Shown one piece after another: positions 11,365 to 19,645 of a stretch of DNA of 64,000 nucleotides. The translations under genes were made by a program, and so were the position numbers. Every line of letters begins with the position of its first letter. The stretch's first letter is position 1. The notes under the pieces are model-generated. The model was not told where the DNA came from and did no database searches. It worked only from the letters and a program-made list of their open reading frames with translations. The DNA comes from Thermodesulfovibrionia bacterium (lineage in GTDB: Bacteria; Nitrospirota; Thermodesulfovibrionia; UBA6902), in contig JAUSMY010000061.1 of assembly GCA_030646035.1 (NCBI GenBank), forward strand, positions 1-64,000, written 5' to 3'.

Positions 11365-12162
11365 ATGAACAATCGTAGAAAAGCTTGGTTAACTATTATA
11401 GGTTCGGCTTCTTTTATTTTATTAATATTCATTAGTAAAATATTTATCACTCCTAAGCCCGATTGTAATCCTGATGTAAAAGCTAAGACATTAATTATTA
11501 TTGATCGTACTGAAGAAGTAGCAACTCAAACAGCTGATTTAATCGTGGATCGTGCATGGGATTTTATCTCTAATAAAGTGAAAGAAGGGGAAAAAGTTTC
11601 TGTTTTCTCGATAACGGAGGGTTCCAAGAAGAATCTCAAACCAGCTTTCTCTATGTGTAAACCTCGAAAAAATGGCAATAGATTCTTTGAAAATGCAAAG
11701 AAAGTTAATGAACGTTTCAAGATAAATTTCGAGGAACCTCTCAGACTCGTTATATCGGCCCCAATAGGCAGTGAAAATGAAACACCACTTGCTCAGGGAT
11801 TGATCGATTTAAGTCTTGATGACAACTCTTTCCGATCCTCTGATATTTCGGATGTGCTAATTTTTTCAGATTTTCTTGAGAATACTTCCTGCTTTTCAAT
11901 GTATAAAAATTGCCTTGATGGACAGGCGGCTATAAAACAATTCCGTAACTGTCGAGTCGGTGCTGTTGAGCGCCCTAAGTTTAAGAATATTTGCATTAGA
12001 ATGAATATTATTCCAAGAACAAATAACGCAGATATTACACAACAAACTTTAAGCTGTCGTGCTATGTTTTGGAATTGGTTTTTTGGCGATAGTGAGGGTA
12101 ATACATGTGTCGGCGAAGTGGACAATCCCCATATAATAATAGATTACATGGGGGGAGGTTAA
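11365..12162 (+). CDS. membrane-anchored vWA-like protein, gene 2 of the four-gene system
   Basis: 265 residues. One N-terminal membrane helix (about 9-28). From residue 41 the sequence follows a von Willebrand A fold: strand TLIIIDRTEEV (Asp47, Thr49 in place of DxSxS), the ETPLAQGLIDL segment with Thr140 in the usual MIDAS threonine place, and strand DVLIFSDFLE with Asp169. So a metal-ion-dependent adhesion site looks at least partly kept. Several cysteines after residue 170 may form disulfides. Ribosome site GGGGGCG before the ATG. vWA domains often bind partner proteins beside membrane machines; here the partner is presumably a neighbouring operon product. Confidence 0.7.
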   Translation: MNNRRKAWLTIIGSASFILLIFISKIFITPKPDCNPDVKAKTLIIIDRTEEVATQTADLIVDRAWDFISNKVKEGEKVSVFSITEGSKKNLKPAFSMCKPRKNGNRFFENAKKVNERFKINFEEPLRLVISAPIGSENETPLAQGLIDLSLDDNSFRSSDISDVLIFSDFLENTSCFSMYKNCLDGQAAIKQFRNCRVGAVERPKFKNICIRMNIIPRTNNADITQQTLSCRAMFWNWFFGDSEGNTCVGEVDNPHIIIDYMGGG

Positions 12163-12171
12163 TTATAAATT

Positions 12172-13494
12172 ATGCATAAATCTTTTTTTCCTCTTTTTGC
12201 AATCACATTTATTATCATAATAATCGCTACCTTTTTTAGCAGTGGGAATGCACATTTCATCCCAATTCTATGTGGATTGCTACCGATAGCAATCTATCAT
12301 TCTATCCTTTTGCGCAAGAAGGAACCTCCTCTCACCCCTAATGAAGTCGACAGCATTTACTATTTTGGTTTTTTAGTTACTATCGTTATTTTAGTGACTA
12401 CTGCAATTTCAATGGGTTTGAAAAATGACAGCAAACCTGATCTTAAAGCAATCATGCTTCAGTTTGGATTTGGTCTTGCTGCAACTGGATACGCACTATT
12501 TGCCCGGTTACAATTATTAACAAAACTTAACAGTTTTTCTGAAGCCGACATTCTGACCTCAACAAAAAACTTGTCAGACAGAATTGATAGTATAACTTCT
12601 GAATTAACTAGAGCTCAGTATCAAATTACTGGCTTTATTGATCTATCGGAACTGAGCTTCAATCAAGTGAAAGGGAATTTCGATAATAGTTGCTCATCTA
12701 TCTTGACAAGCACTTCTTCAACAATTAAAGAGTCTACACAACAATTTTCTGAGGCTATTTCTTCTGTTATGGAGGAAATAGGGAGAATTCAGACTGAAGC
12801 TGAATCAATCAGTTTTTCGCTTGCATCAGGAAAAATAGCTTTATTCTCAAGCGAATTGAATATTTCAATGAAAAAGATTGCTGACACAGCAACTAAAATA
12901 GGTGATGAGACTAATGAAGCTATTACTCAACTGACTAAGGCTGCTAGAAAAATGCTGAAGCTTGCTAGTCAAATTACTGATAGTGCCGAGTCTTTACAGT
13001 CATTAGATAACCTAGTTAATATGGCAAGTAATATTGTTGTTGCACTTGATCTTATGTCTCAGTCAGCAGTTGCATCTGAAAAGGCTTTATCATCTATGGA
13101 AGCAAGCATTAAACAGGCTAGCACGAGTATAAGTGATAAAATTATACATCCAGTTAATTCATCTACGATACATGATGTTTTGAAAGAGGTAACAACATCA
13201 TTTGCGGAAATGAGATCAACAACTGAAGCTATGACTTTGTCATTTTCTTCTGTTGCAATGCCATTAAAAAACCAAATGAACATTTTTCATGAACGACTGC
13301 AATCATTAAGTGATACGATTAACAATTTAAATGGAGCAATTATTTCAAATGATATCGTTCCTGGACTCATATCAGCTAAGGAGAAAATTCAGAATTTTGA
13401 AATTAAAATAGGTCAAGATGAAGGTTTACTTACAAATCGAGTGTCTGAGATGTTAAGGTCTATTACTCTTGACCAACAAGCAAATGATTCGTAG
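12172..13494 (+). CDS. MotA/ExbB/ZorA-like membrane protein with long coiled-coil tail, gene 3
   Basis: 440 residues. Four hydrophobic segments at about 6-24, 28-47, 63-82 and 94-113. The last one, LQFGFGLAATGYALFARL, resembles the pore-lining helix of the MotA/TolQ/ExbB superfamily. The remaining ~320 residues are Ser/Thr/Lys-rich helical coiled coil with repeated AxxxI/S patterns, as in the long intracellular tail of Zorya ZorA. The following gene encodes a matching MotB/ExbD-like protein, which strengthens the call. It lacks the usual cytoplasmic loop placement of E. coli MotA, so it is a distant relative. Function inferred: stator-like, ion-driven unit. Confidence 0.62.
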   Translation: MHKSFFPLFAITFIIIIIATFFSSGNAHFIPILCGLLPIAIYHSILLRKKEPPLTPNEVDSIYYFGFLVTIVILVTTAISMGLKNDSKPDLKAIMLQFGFGLAATGYALFARLQLLTKLNSFSEADILTSTKNLSDRIDSITSELTRAQYQITGFIDLSELSFNQVKGNFDNSCSSILTSTSSTIKESTQQFSEAISSVMEEIGRIQTEAESISFSLASGKIALFSSELNISMKKIADTATKIGDETNEAITQLTKAARKMLKLASQITDSAESLQSLDNLVNMASNIVVALDLMSQSAVASEKALSSMEASIKQASTSISDKIIHPVNSSTIHDVLKEVTTSFAEMRSTTEAMTLSFSSVAMPLKNQMNIFHERLQSLSDTINNLNGAIISNDIVPGLISAKEKIQNFEIKIGQDEGLLTNRVSEMLRSITLDQQANDS

Positions 13495-13503
13495 GGGTAT
13501 TAA

Positions 13504-14142
13504 TTGAAGCAGTCTGAGCAAGCACTATACATAACATTAATTGATTTTTTAATTCAGATTATTTTTATTGGATTGGTTGTTGGAGTAGTGTACGCTGTTT
13601 CACAAACTGAGGATGATAAGTCAAAAAACAATGCAAACAAACTTGAAGTAATAGCTAAAGATTCTGGTATGAATGTTGAGGAGTTATTAGATTATATGAG
13701 TAAATTAGGCCCGATAAAAACACTCGGACCTGCTGAATCTGCTCCAGGTCTCTTCAAATTGGGAAAAGAATTAGAAAACTTAGTTGCTAAAGTTGGAGGT
13801 GTTGATGAGGCAAAAAATATTCTAAAAAAAAGTGGGGGGCAAGGTTATGAATCATGCCTACCAGATAAAAAGGCTATTGTTACATTCCATGCATATGAAA
13901 ACTACATAACTGTTGATGGAAAGACAAAAGAATTTGATACCTTACTATCTCAACTTGGTGTATCAGCAAACAAAATTGATAAAATGACTTTTTCTGAGTT
14001 TAAAGAAAACTTTAATAGGGTAATAAAAGACAACCCAAACTGCAGATACAATGTAAATATAATTGAACACAGTGATTTTAAAAAACCTCGTGATGTTATC
14101 CGAACATGTTTTTGGCCTAAGTCTTATAAAAATGCTGAATAA
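13504..14142 (+). CDS. MotB/ExbD/ZorB-like single-TM protein, gene 4
   Basis: 212 residues. One N-terminal membrane helix (about 10-31) with Asp14 at its start: TLIDFLIQIIFIGLVVGV lines up with the ion-binding helix of ExbD/TolR (FIDVMLVLLIIFM-type), where that Asp carries the proton. The rest is outside: a helical region (33-110), then a C-terminal domain with two cysteines (CLPDKKAIVTF and NPNCRYNVNIIEH) that could be a divergent peptidoglycan-binding or ExbD-like domain. It starts with TTG at 13504, ten bases after the previous stop, after AGGGGT. Last gene of the operon. Confidence 0.62.
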   Translation: MKQSEQALYITLIDFLIQIIFIGLVVGVVYAVSQTEDDKSKNNANKLEVIAKDSGMNVEELLDYMSKLGPIKTLGPAESAPGLFKLGKELENLVAKVGGVDEAKNILKKSGGQGYESCLPDKKAIVTFHAYENYITVDGKTKEFDTLLSQLGVSANKIDKMTFSEFKENFNRVIKDNPNCRYNVNIIEHSDFKKPRDVIRTCFWPKSYKNAE

Positions 14143-14368
14143 TTTGCCTCAGAGTAGTCTATCCTAAACCCTGCCCCACAGCTCGCTAGGCTTTCTTACG
14201 CCAAAGGAATTTGCACAGAAGGAAGAAAAATCTTACTGGAAAACTCTAACTTATAATGGCACTATAGCTGAGGGTAGTTCAGAGGTAGTTCACGATATCT
14301 AATCTCTTGTGACAATGAAAGGGCCTTTGTGATAAGATTAATGTCGCTGAAAATGGCGGATTAATATT
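14143..14368. other. intergenic region, edge of the accessory block
   Basis: 226 bases with no convincing gene. A weak promoter candidate for rluB-aspS is TTGTGA (14307-14312), 17 bases, TGATAA (14330-14335). I see no tRNA, integrase or clear attachment site marking the border of the AT-rich operon. Confidence 0.35.
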
Positions 14369-15109
14369 ATGGAAGAACGTCTTCAAAAGATCATCGCAAT
14401 GGTAGGCATCGCTTCAAGAAGAAAGGCTGAAGAGCTGATCTCTGAAGGGAAGGTGACTGTAAACGGAAAGATCGCAAGCCTTGGAATGAAGGCAGACCCT
14501 GACGTAGACCATATAAAGGTCAGCGGCAAGCTCCTTAAATTATCAGGGCCCAAGGTTTACATGGCCTTTCACAAACCGGAAAGATGCATCACTGCTTTGA
14601 GCGACCCACAGCGCAGGCTTACTGTCAAGGATTTTTTAAAAGGGGTAAAGATAAGCGTATTTCCCGTAGGCAGGCTTGACTATGATTCTGAAGGCCTTCT
14701 TATACTTACAAATGACGGGGAACTGGCAAACGCGATACTTCAGCCTAAGAATAAGATACCTAAGACATACCTTGTTAAGATCGAGGGGTTTCTTGAGGAT
14801 AAGCACATACAGAAGCTCCAGAAAGGCATAAGGCTTGATGACGGGTTGACCGCTCCTGCCAAGGTAAAGAGGGTCAGAAAGACTGAGGCCAATTCCTGGA
14901 TAGAGATAACAATATATGAAGGCAGAAAGAGGCAGATAAGAAGGATGATGGAGAGGCTCGGCCATGATGTTATTAAACTTAGGAGAACCAGGATCGCAGG
15001 AATAGACCTTGGCAAACTGCCTAAAGGCGTATTCCGCTATCTTACGCATGATGAGGTAGTAAAGCTGAAAGAACTGGTCTTTCCTGAAAAGGTAAAACAT
15101 GAGAACTAA
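14369..15109 (+). CDS. rluB: rRNA pseudouridine synthase, RsuA/RluB family
   Basis: 246 residues. The N-terminal S4 RNA-binding domain (LQKIIAMVGIASRRKAEELI) is followed by the pseudouridine synthase domain with the family motif GRLDYDSEGLLILTNDGEL, whose Asp is the catalytic residue, and the KTYLVK and GRKRQIRRM motifs. The length and S4 domain place it in the RsuA/RluB/RluF group, which modify single uridines in rRNA. RluB (23S rRNA) is the best guess; the site cannot be proven from sequence. It overlaps aspS by 11 bases, so the two translation-related genes are coupled. Confidence 0.88.
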   Translation: MEERLQKIIAMVGIASRRKAEELISEGKVTVNGKIASLGMKADPDVDHIKVSGKLLKLSGPKVYMAFHKPERCITALSDPQRRLTVKDFLKGVKISVFPVGRLDYDSEGLLILTNDGELANAILQPKNKIPKTYLVKIEGFLEDKHIQKLQKGIRLDDGLTAPAKVKRVRKTEANSWIEITIYEGRKRQIRRMMERLGHDVIKLRRTRIAGIDLGKLPKGVFRYLTHDEVVKLKELVFPEKVKHEN

Positions 15110-16868
15110 TTACTGCGGAGAGATAAGAGAAGAGAATATCGGCGCTGAGGTGACGCTTGCCGGATGGGTACACAGGTGGAGGGACCACGGCGGTGTTGTG
15201 TTTATCGACCTCAGGGACAGGAGCGGAGTTGTGCAGCTTGTCTTTAATCCTGAGACTGACGCTGAAATAGTTAAGGCAGCCCAAAAGATAAGGAACGAGT
15301 TCGTGCTTCAGATCAAGGGTGAGGTTTCTAAGAGGCCGCCTGAAACAGAAAATAAATCGCTGCCTACAGGGCAGATAGAAATAATAGTCAGAGAGCTTAT
15401 TGTGCTCAATGAATCAAAACCTCTTCCGTTCATGGTTGAAGACGACACAGATGCCTCTGAGCAGCTGCGGTTCAGGCACAGGTATCTTGACCTTAGAAGG
15501 CCTATTATCCAGAAGAACTTGATCCTGAGGCATCAGGTCACAAGGACGATGAGGGAATATCTTGATGCAAAAGGGTTTCTGGATATTGAGACACCTGTAC
15601 TTACAAAGAGCACTCCTGAAGGCGCAAGGGATTATCTTGTACCGAGCAGGCTGAACCCCGGCCATTTTTATGCGCTTCCGCAGTCGCCCCAGATATTCAA
15701 GCAGATACTCATGGTATCAGGTTTGGAGAAGTACTACCAGATAGTAAAATGTTTCAGGGATGAAGACCTGCGAGCTGACAGGCAGCCTGAATTTACACAG
15801 CTTGACCTTGAGATGTCCTTTGTAACACGGGACGACATAATGGGACTTATTGAGACTCTCCTGAAGAAGATCATGAAGGATCTGAAAGGTATGGAGTTCA
15901 GCGAGCCGTTTCAAAGGCTTTCATATAATGAATCGCTCCAAAGGTATGGAAGCGACAAGCCTGACCTGAGGTTCGGGCTTGAGCTCAAGGATGTAAGCGA
16001 TATTGTGAAGGATGGATCGTTCAAGGTCTTTCTTGGCGCGCTGTCAGGCGGAGGTATTGTAAAGGGCATTAACGCAAAAGGCCTTGCCGGTTACTCAAGA
16101 AAGGAGATGGATGACCTCACAAAAGAGGCGCAGTCCTATGGGGCAAAAGGCCTTGCCTGGATAAAGATAAAGGATGGTTTTGAATCACCTATCGCAAAGT
16201 TCTTTTCTGAAGATATTCTCAAAGCTCTTGCAGAGAGGCTTGAGGCGGAAGAGGGCGACTTGCTCTTATTCGTAGCTGACAGCGTGCAGTCCACAAATGC
16301 CACGCTCGCAAAACTAAGGGATGAGCTTGCATCAAGGCTTAAACTTATAAAAGACGGTGCATATAAATTTGTATGGATAACCGACTACCCGCTTTATGAA
16401 TGGAACCCTGATGAAAAGCGTTATGACGCGATGCATCATCCGTTCACAAGCCCTATGGAAGAGGATATGGAACTCTTTCTCAATCGCGGTAATGATGATG
16501 TCAAAGATGTCAGGGCTCAGGCTTATGACATAGTCCTGAACGGTTATGAGATCGGCGGCGGAAGCATACGTATCCACAGAAAAGAGGTTCAGGACAGGAT
16601 GTTCGAGCTTCTTAATATGAAAAAAGAAGATGCTGACGCAAAGTTCGGTTTTCTACTTGAGGCGCTTGAATTCGGCGCGCCTCCCCACGGCGGCATCGCG
16701 CTCGGCCTTGACAGGCTGGTAATGCTGCTTGCAAATGCCAGGTCGATCAGGGACGTTATAGCATTCCCGAAGACACAGAAGGCTGTATGCCCCTTAAGCA
16801 ACGCCCCATCCGCAGTTGATGATAAGCAGTTGAGAGATCTCAGTATCAAGCTTGATATTGTTGAATAG
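15099..16868 (+). CDS. aspS: aspartyl-tRNA synthetase
   Basis: 589 residues, the bacterial-type length. Order: N-terminal OB-fold anticodon-binding domain (VTLAGWVHRWRDHGGVVFIDLRD), class II catalytic core with motif 2 (FRDEDLRADRQPEFTQLD), the bacterial GAD insertion (about 285-420), and motif 3 near the C terminus (GLDRLVMLLANARSIRDVIAFPK). It charges tRNA-Asp; many lineages that lack AsnRS use a non-discriminating form, which cannot be decided here. The ATG lies inside the end of rluB. Confidence 0.96.
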   Translation: MRTNYCGEIREENIGAEVTLAGWVHRWRDHGGVVFIDLRDRSGVVQLVFNPETDAEIVKAAQKIRNEFVLQIKGEVSKRPPETENKSLPTGQIEIIVRELIVLNESKPLPFMVEDDTDASEQLRFRHRYLDLRRPIIQKNLILRHQVTRTMREYLDAKGFLDIETPVLTKSTPEGARDYLVPSRLNPGHFYALPQSPQIFKQILMVSGLEKYYQIVKCFRDEDLRADRQPEFTQLDLEMSFVTRDDIMGLIETLLKKIMKDLKGMEFSEPFQRLSYNESLQRYGSDKPDLRFGLELKDVSDIVKDGSFKVFLGALSGGGIVKGINAKGLAGYSRKEMDDLTKEAQSYGAKGLAWIKIKDGFESPIAKFFSEDILKALAERLEAEEGDLLLFVADSVQSTNATLAKLRDELASRLKLIKDGAYKFVWITDYPLYEWNPDEKRYDAMHHPFTSPMEEDMELFLNRGNDDVKDVRAQAYDIVLNGYEIGGGSIRIHRKEVQDRMFELLNMKKEDADAKFGFLLEALEFGAPPHGGIALGLDRLVMLLANARSIRDVIAFPKTQKAVCPLSNAPSAVDDKQLRDLSIKLDIVE

Positions 16869-16921
16869 CCTGTTGATTAAGAGGATACTTCTGAAGTTTA
16901 ATACCTGAAAAATAATCGGTG

Positions 16922-17482
16922 CTATTTTAAATTATTAAGCCAGTTGCGGGCTTCCTGCCCTTGGGGCGAATTGGGGTTGATCTTTTCAGTATGCTGCAGC
17001 ACTATCTTTGCTTCATCATTTCTTGCTGACTGAGCAAGTACATAACCGAGGCTTAACCATATGTTCTGGTAGTTGGGATCCAATTGTGAGCCTTTCCTCA
17101 GGACGTCAATAGCTTCGTCTGTTTGTCTTGTATAGTGAAGGGAGAGTCCCAGGTCATTATAAGTGTCAACATCTTTCGGGTTAAGTTCAATTACTTTTCT
17201 GTAAACACTAATAGCCTGAACATACTGGCCGTTTTCAAAGTATTTGTCGCCCATAAGCGAGAGTGATTCAGGGCTCTTGCCTTCCGTATCAAGCCTTGCC
17301 ATGACGCCGCCGTTTCCCAGGTTCGTATCAATTATAGGGCCTGTTACTGCAGTACTGCTGCTGTTCTTCTGCGTGGTTTTATCACTTTTGTCGCATGAAG
17401 TTACAAGAAAAGATAATGTTGTGAAGAGCAAAATAACTATGCTGATAGAAAAGCGATGTAGTAAATGATTTATTTTAGGCAT
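16922..17482 (-). CDS. TPR lipoprotein
   Basis: 186 residues from the ATG at 17482 (an upstream in-frame ATG at 17524 would add 14 residues and overlap the SH3 gene; neither has a clear ribosome site). The signal peptide ends in lipobox LVTSC. After a short linker, at least three tetratricopeptide repeats run to the C terminus (YVQAISVYRKVIELNPKDVD and the next two units). Probably an envelope scaffold or complex-assembly lipoprotein. It follows the SH3-domain gene closely on the minus strand and is convergent with aspS. Confidence 0.8.
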   Translation of the reverse strand: MPKINHLLHRFSISIVILLFTTLSFLVTSCDKSDKTTQKNSSSTAVTGPIIDTNLGNGGVMARLDTEGKSPESLSLMGDKYFENGQYVQAISVYRKVIELNPKDVDTYNDLGLSLHYTRQTDEAIDVLRKGSQLDPNYQNIWLSLGYVLAQSARNDEAKIVLQHTEKINPNSPQGQEARNWLNNLK

Positions 17483-17501
17483 ATAGAATAATATATTTTT
17501 T

Positions 17502-17942
17502 TTACTGAATCCACAAGAGGTCATTAAGTATCCAGCCGGTATCCCCGGATTCGTACATTACGTTGACCCATGGCTCTTTTATTTCTAAAACCTTCAGAGA
17601 TTCGTACTGATATAAAGGGCTAAGGGTTGTCTTTTTATACTCTTCCCCAGGCCCGCTCCTGACATTTGCCTCATCAACTTTGACAACAGCGCATTTCAAA
17701 TCCTCTGTCACAAGATTTTCCGCTATCCAGTGAGTATCTCCTTCCAGGTCCTCAACCTTATACCAGGTGCCTTTTTTGGAGATCTTTTTTAACGGCATGT
17801 ACATAAACACCTGCCAGCTTATCTCATCTTTTGCGCTTGGGCCTGACCTGAGATTCGCCGTGTCAGCAGTGACACATAATGAATAAGCATCAGAGGCTGA
17901 CAGTATAAAAAAGCAGATTGCGATAATAGTCGTTCTTTTCAT
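17502..17942 (-). CDS. secreted protein with two bacterial SH3 domains
   Basis: About 146 residues from the ATG at 17942 (residues MKRTTIIAI). N-terminal signal peptide ending about DAYSL. Two SH3_3-type domains follow: the first with TADTANLRSGPSAKDE, the second with VDEANVRSGPGEEYKK; each shows the NxRSGPS/G signature and an ending Trp (HWIAENL, GWILNDL). Such domains bind peptidoglycan or peptide ligands in the periplasm. Longer in-frame starts at 17975 and 17954 exist but would put polar residues before the signal peptide. Confidence 0.82.
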   Translation of the reverse strand: MKRTTIIAICFFILSASDAYSLCVTADTANLRSGPSAKDEISWQVFMYMPLKKISKKGTWYKVEDLEGDTHWIAENLVTEDLKCAVVKVDEANVRSGPGEEYKKTTLSPLYQYESLKVLEIKEPWVNVMYESGDTGWILNDLLWIQ

Positions 17943-17961
17943 GACATATTCCATACAAAAT

Positions 17962-18303
17962 TCAGCGGCTGGCAACTGCCGGTCCGCTGGAATGTTTTGT
18001 TATGCGAGATTGACGTTGAATCAACCATTTCTTAAAAGATTTCTGGCTTTCCGCTGACGGTTTCCCGGTTAACAATCCTTCAACACTTATATCTTCATCA
18101 ATATCTTCCCAATGAATACCATGGCCCCTGCCAATCAATCTCCAGTTACTTCGCTCCTTTGGAGTAGCATATACCAAACGAGGAAACCATTCCAGAGGAA
18201 CTGAAATTGTTCTTCCATCACTTAGGTCTACATTCAGGGTATCTTTTGTTACTTTTACATGTTCTGCTTTTGGCACTTCTATTTCAACTACCGAAGTATT
18301 CAT
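17962..18303 (-). CDS. DUF2442 protein
   Basis: 113 residues from the ATG at 18303, which has GGAGG eight bases upstream. The core DTLNVDLSDGRTISVPLEWFPRL is the DUF2442 signature. This family is small, often encoded right after a DUF4160 gene, and often annotated as part of a toxin-antitoxin-like unit. Here it overlaps the end of the DUF4160 gene by about 20 bases, so the pair is translationally linked. The biochemical role is unknown. Confidence 0.8.
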   Translation of the reverse strand: MNTSVVEIEVPKAEHVKVTKDTLNVDLSDGRTISVPLEWFPRLVYATPKERSNWRLIGRGHGIHWEDIDEDISVEGLLTGKPSAESQKSFKKWLIQRQSRITKHSSGPAVASR

Positions 18304-18523
18304 TCCACGCCTCCAATAATTTTGAATGCTTCTCATTAATAAGTTTGTGGATTTTACTGATTTCTATTCTACTAAATCCTCCACTACTTTGCAGCCTGAC
18401 AGGGTCAAGCCAGAATTTGGCAATTTTGTCATCACGCTCAACATGAATATGCTGAGGTTCGTCCTTATCACCTGCATAAAAGAAAAACCGATAAGATCCA
18501 GAAATATCTTTAACTGTCGGCAT
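18284..18523 (-). CDS. DUF4160 protein
   Basis: 79 residues. Reads as DUF4160: FFFYAGDKDEPQHIHVERDD, with the conserved EPxHIHV motif, followed by a helical C terminus (IHKLINEKHSKLLEAWNEYF). First gene of a two-gene unit with DUF2442; this pairing is widespread and suspected to be TA-like. No ribosome site is obvious; the start was chosen because family members begin with MPTV/I followed shortly by the FFFY strand. Confidence 0.8.
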   Translation of the reverse strand: MPTVKDISGSYRFFFYAGDKDEPQHIHVERDDKIAKFWLDPVRLQSSGGFSRIEISKIHKLINEKHSKLLEAWNEYFGS

Positions 18524-18668
18524 GTCAATAATATATCAAATATTTCAGAATACTTCACAGAATGTAAGGTGTTTATTTTGCTTGCTGGATTAATGCTTAA
18601 TCGCTATAATGGATTCATCTAAAAGCAATGGCGTATTGCGAATATGAATTTTGAGGGGGCAATGAGAA

Positions 18669-19136
18669 ATGAAATATATGGATAAAGTAAAAGATTTCTC
18701 CACTCGTACTAAAGCAAATTTAAAATTAATTAGGGAAGAAGCAGATAAAGTAAAGGAAGGAGGGGAAGGAAAGGAAGCATATGAAGTTACCCAGTTAATT
18801 AACTCAATGCTTGGCCTTTTTGTTTTTCCGCAGCAGGAATTTTACAACAAAATACCCAAAACGCCTATAAAAGAACTGGAACAAGCAGGATGGCAAATAC
18901 CAAAAGTTGATGGCAATTATCCTCAAGCAAAAGACCTTAAAGAGCTTGCAAGATATTTGAGAAACGGAATATCACATTTTAACCTGGACTTCACTTCATC
19001 CGGTGGTCACGTTAATGGCTTAATTATATGGAACAAAGATAATGGGAGAATTGGGAAAATAACGTGGAAAGCGACTTTAACTATTAAAGAACTTGAGGAT
19101 ATTGTTAGCAAATTTACTGACTTATTAATTAAATAA
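18669..19136 (+). CDS. HEPN-family-like protein with Rx4H motif
   Basis: 155 residues. An all-helical N-terminal half (FSTRTKANLKLIREEADKV, EVTQLINSMLGLFVFPQQEF) is followed by LKELARYLRNGISHFNLDF. The string RNGISH fits the Rx4-6H catalytic motif of HEPN ribonucleases, at the expected place in a helix. The end (WKATLTIKELEDIVSKFTDLL) matches the closing helix of this kind of protein. No antitoxin gene is adjacent, so it is either a solitary HEPN protein or a partner of the neighbouring unknown genes. RNase activity is inferred. Confidence 0.6.
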   Translation: MKYMDKVKDFSTRTKANLKLIREEADKVKEGGEGKEAYEVTQLINSMLGLFVFPQQEFYNKIPKTPIKELEQAGWQIPKVDGNYPQAKDLKELARYLRNGISHFNLDFTSSGGHVNGLIIWNKDNGRIGKITWKATLTIKELEDIVSKFTDLLIK

Positions 19137-19177
19137 AATCGTTATAATAAGCAGGTCGTTTGAACGAGGAGAGCATT

Positions 19178-19606
19178 ATGAAGAAAACTGAACGATGCCT
19201 TATGCATTTAATATGTTGGTTTGCTATTGTTTGTGCCGTACCGTTATTGGTCTCATGTTCATCTGAAGAGAATGCAATTATAGGCAAATGGACTAAATAC
19301 ATCCTTTACGAAGGAAGAATAATAATAGAGAATGACCTTTATTATACAAATGAAGCCGGAGAGAGCTATCAAACCACATCATCTCCAACCTGGGAGTTTT
19401 TTAAGGATGGGACGATTAATATCGCTGGTGATGAAATATCCATAGTAGGTAATTATAAATTCATCGACAAGGACAAAATAAGAATTGATTATCGTGCGGG
19501 TATTTTAGATCGTTCTTTTATCGTAACAATACAGTCTATTGCAGATGACAAGTTGAGTTTAAAAATTGACGGAAAAACTGCGACATTTGTAAAGGTTAAG
19601 AAATAA
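19178..19606 (+). CDS. small lipoprotein with lipocalin-like beta domain
   Basis: 142 residues from the ATG at 19178, which has GAGGAG eight bases upstream. The signal peptide ends in lipobox LLVSC (Cys near residue 27). The mature part has the lipocalin-like/DUF pattern IIGKWTKY ... PTWEFFKDGTINI ... GNYKFIDKDKIRIDY, a small beta-barrel stress-type domain. Function unknown; likely at the outer membrane. Confidence 0.72.
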   Translation: MKKTERCLMHLICWFAIVCAVPLLVSCSSEENAIIGKWTKYILYEGRIIIENDLYYTNEAGESYQTTSSPTWEFFKDGTINIAGDEISIVGNYKFIDKDKIRIDYRAGILDRSFIVTIQSIADDKLSLKIDGKTATFVKVKK

Positions 19607-19645
19607 TTAATAACATTGCTATGTCAAACTGAAAGAGGTAAATTG

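Noticed and set aside
9893-14142. Complete Zorya defence system or flagellar stator genes
   Set aside because: No ZorC/D/E and no flagellar genes nearby; gene 4 lacks a clear OmpA-type domain. Only the channel-pair resemblance is kept.
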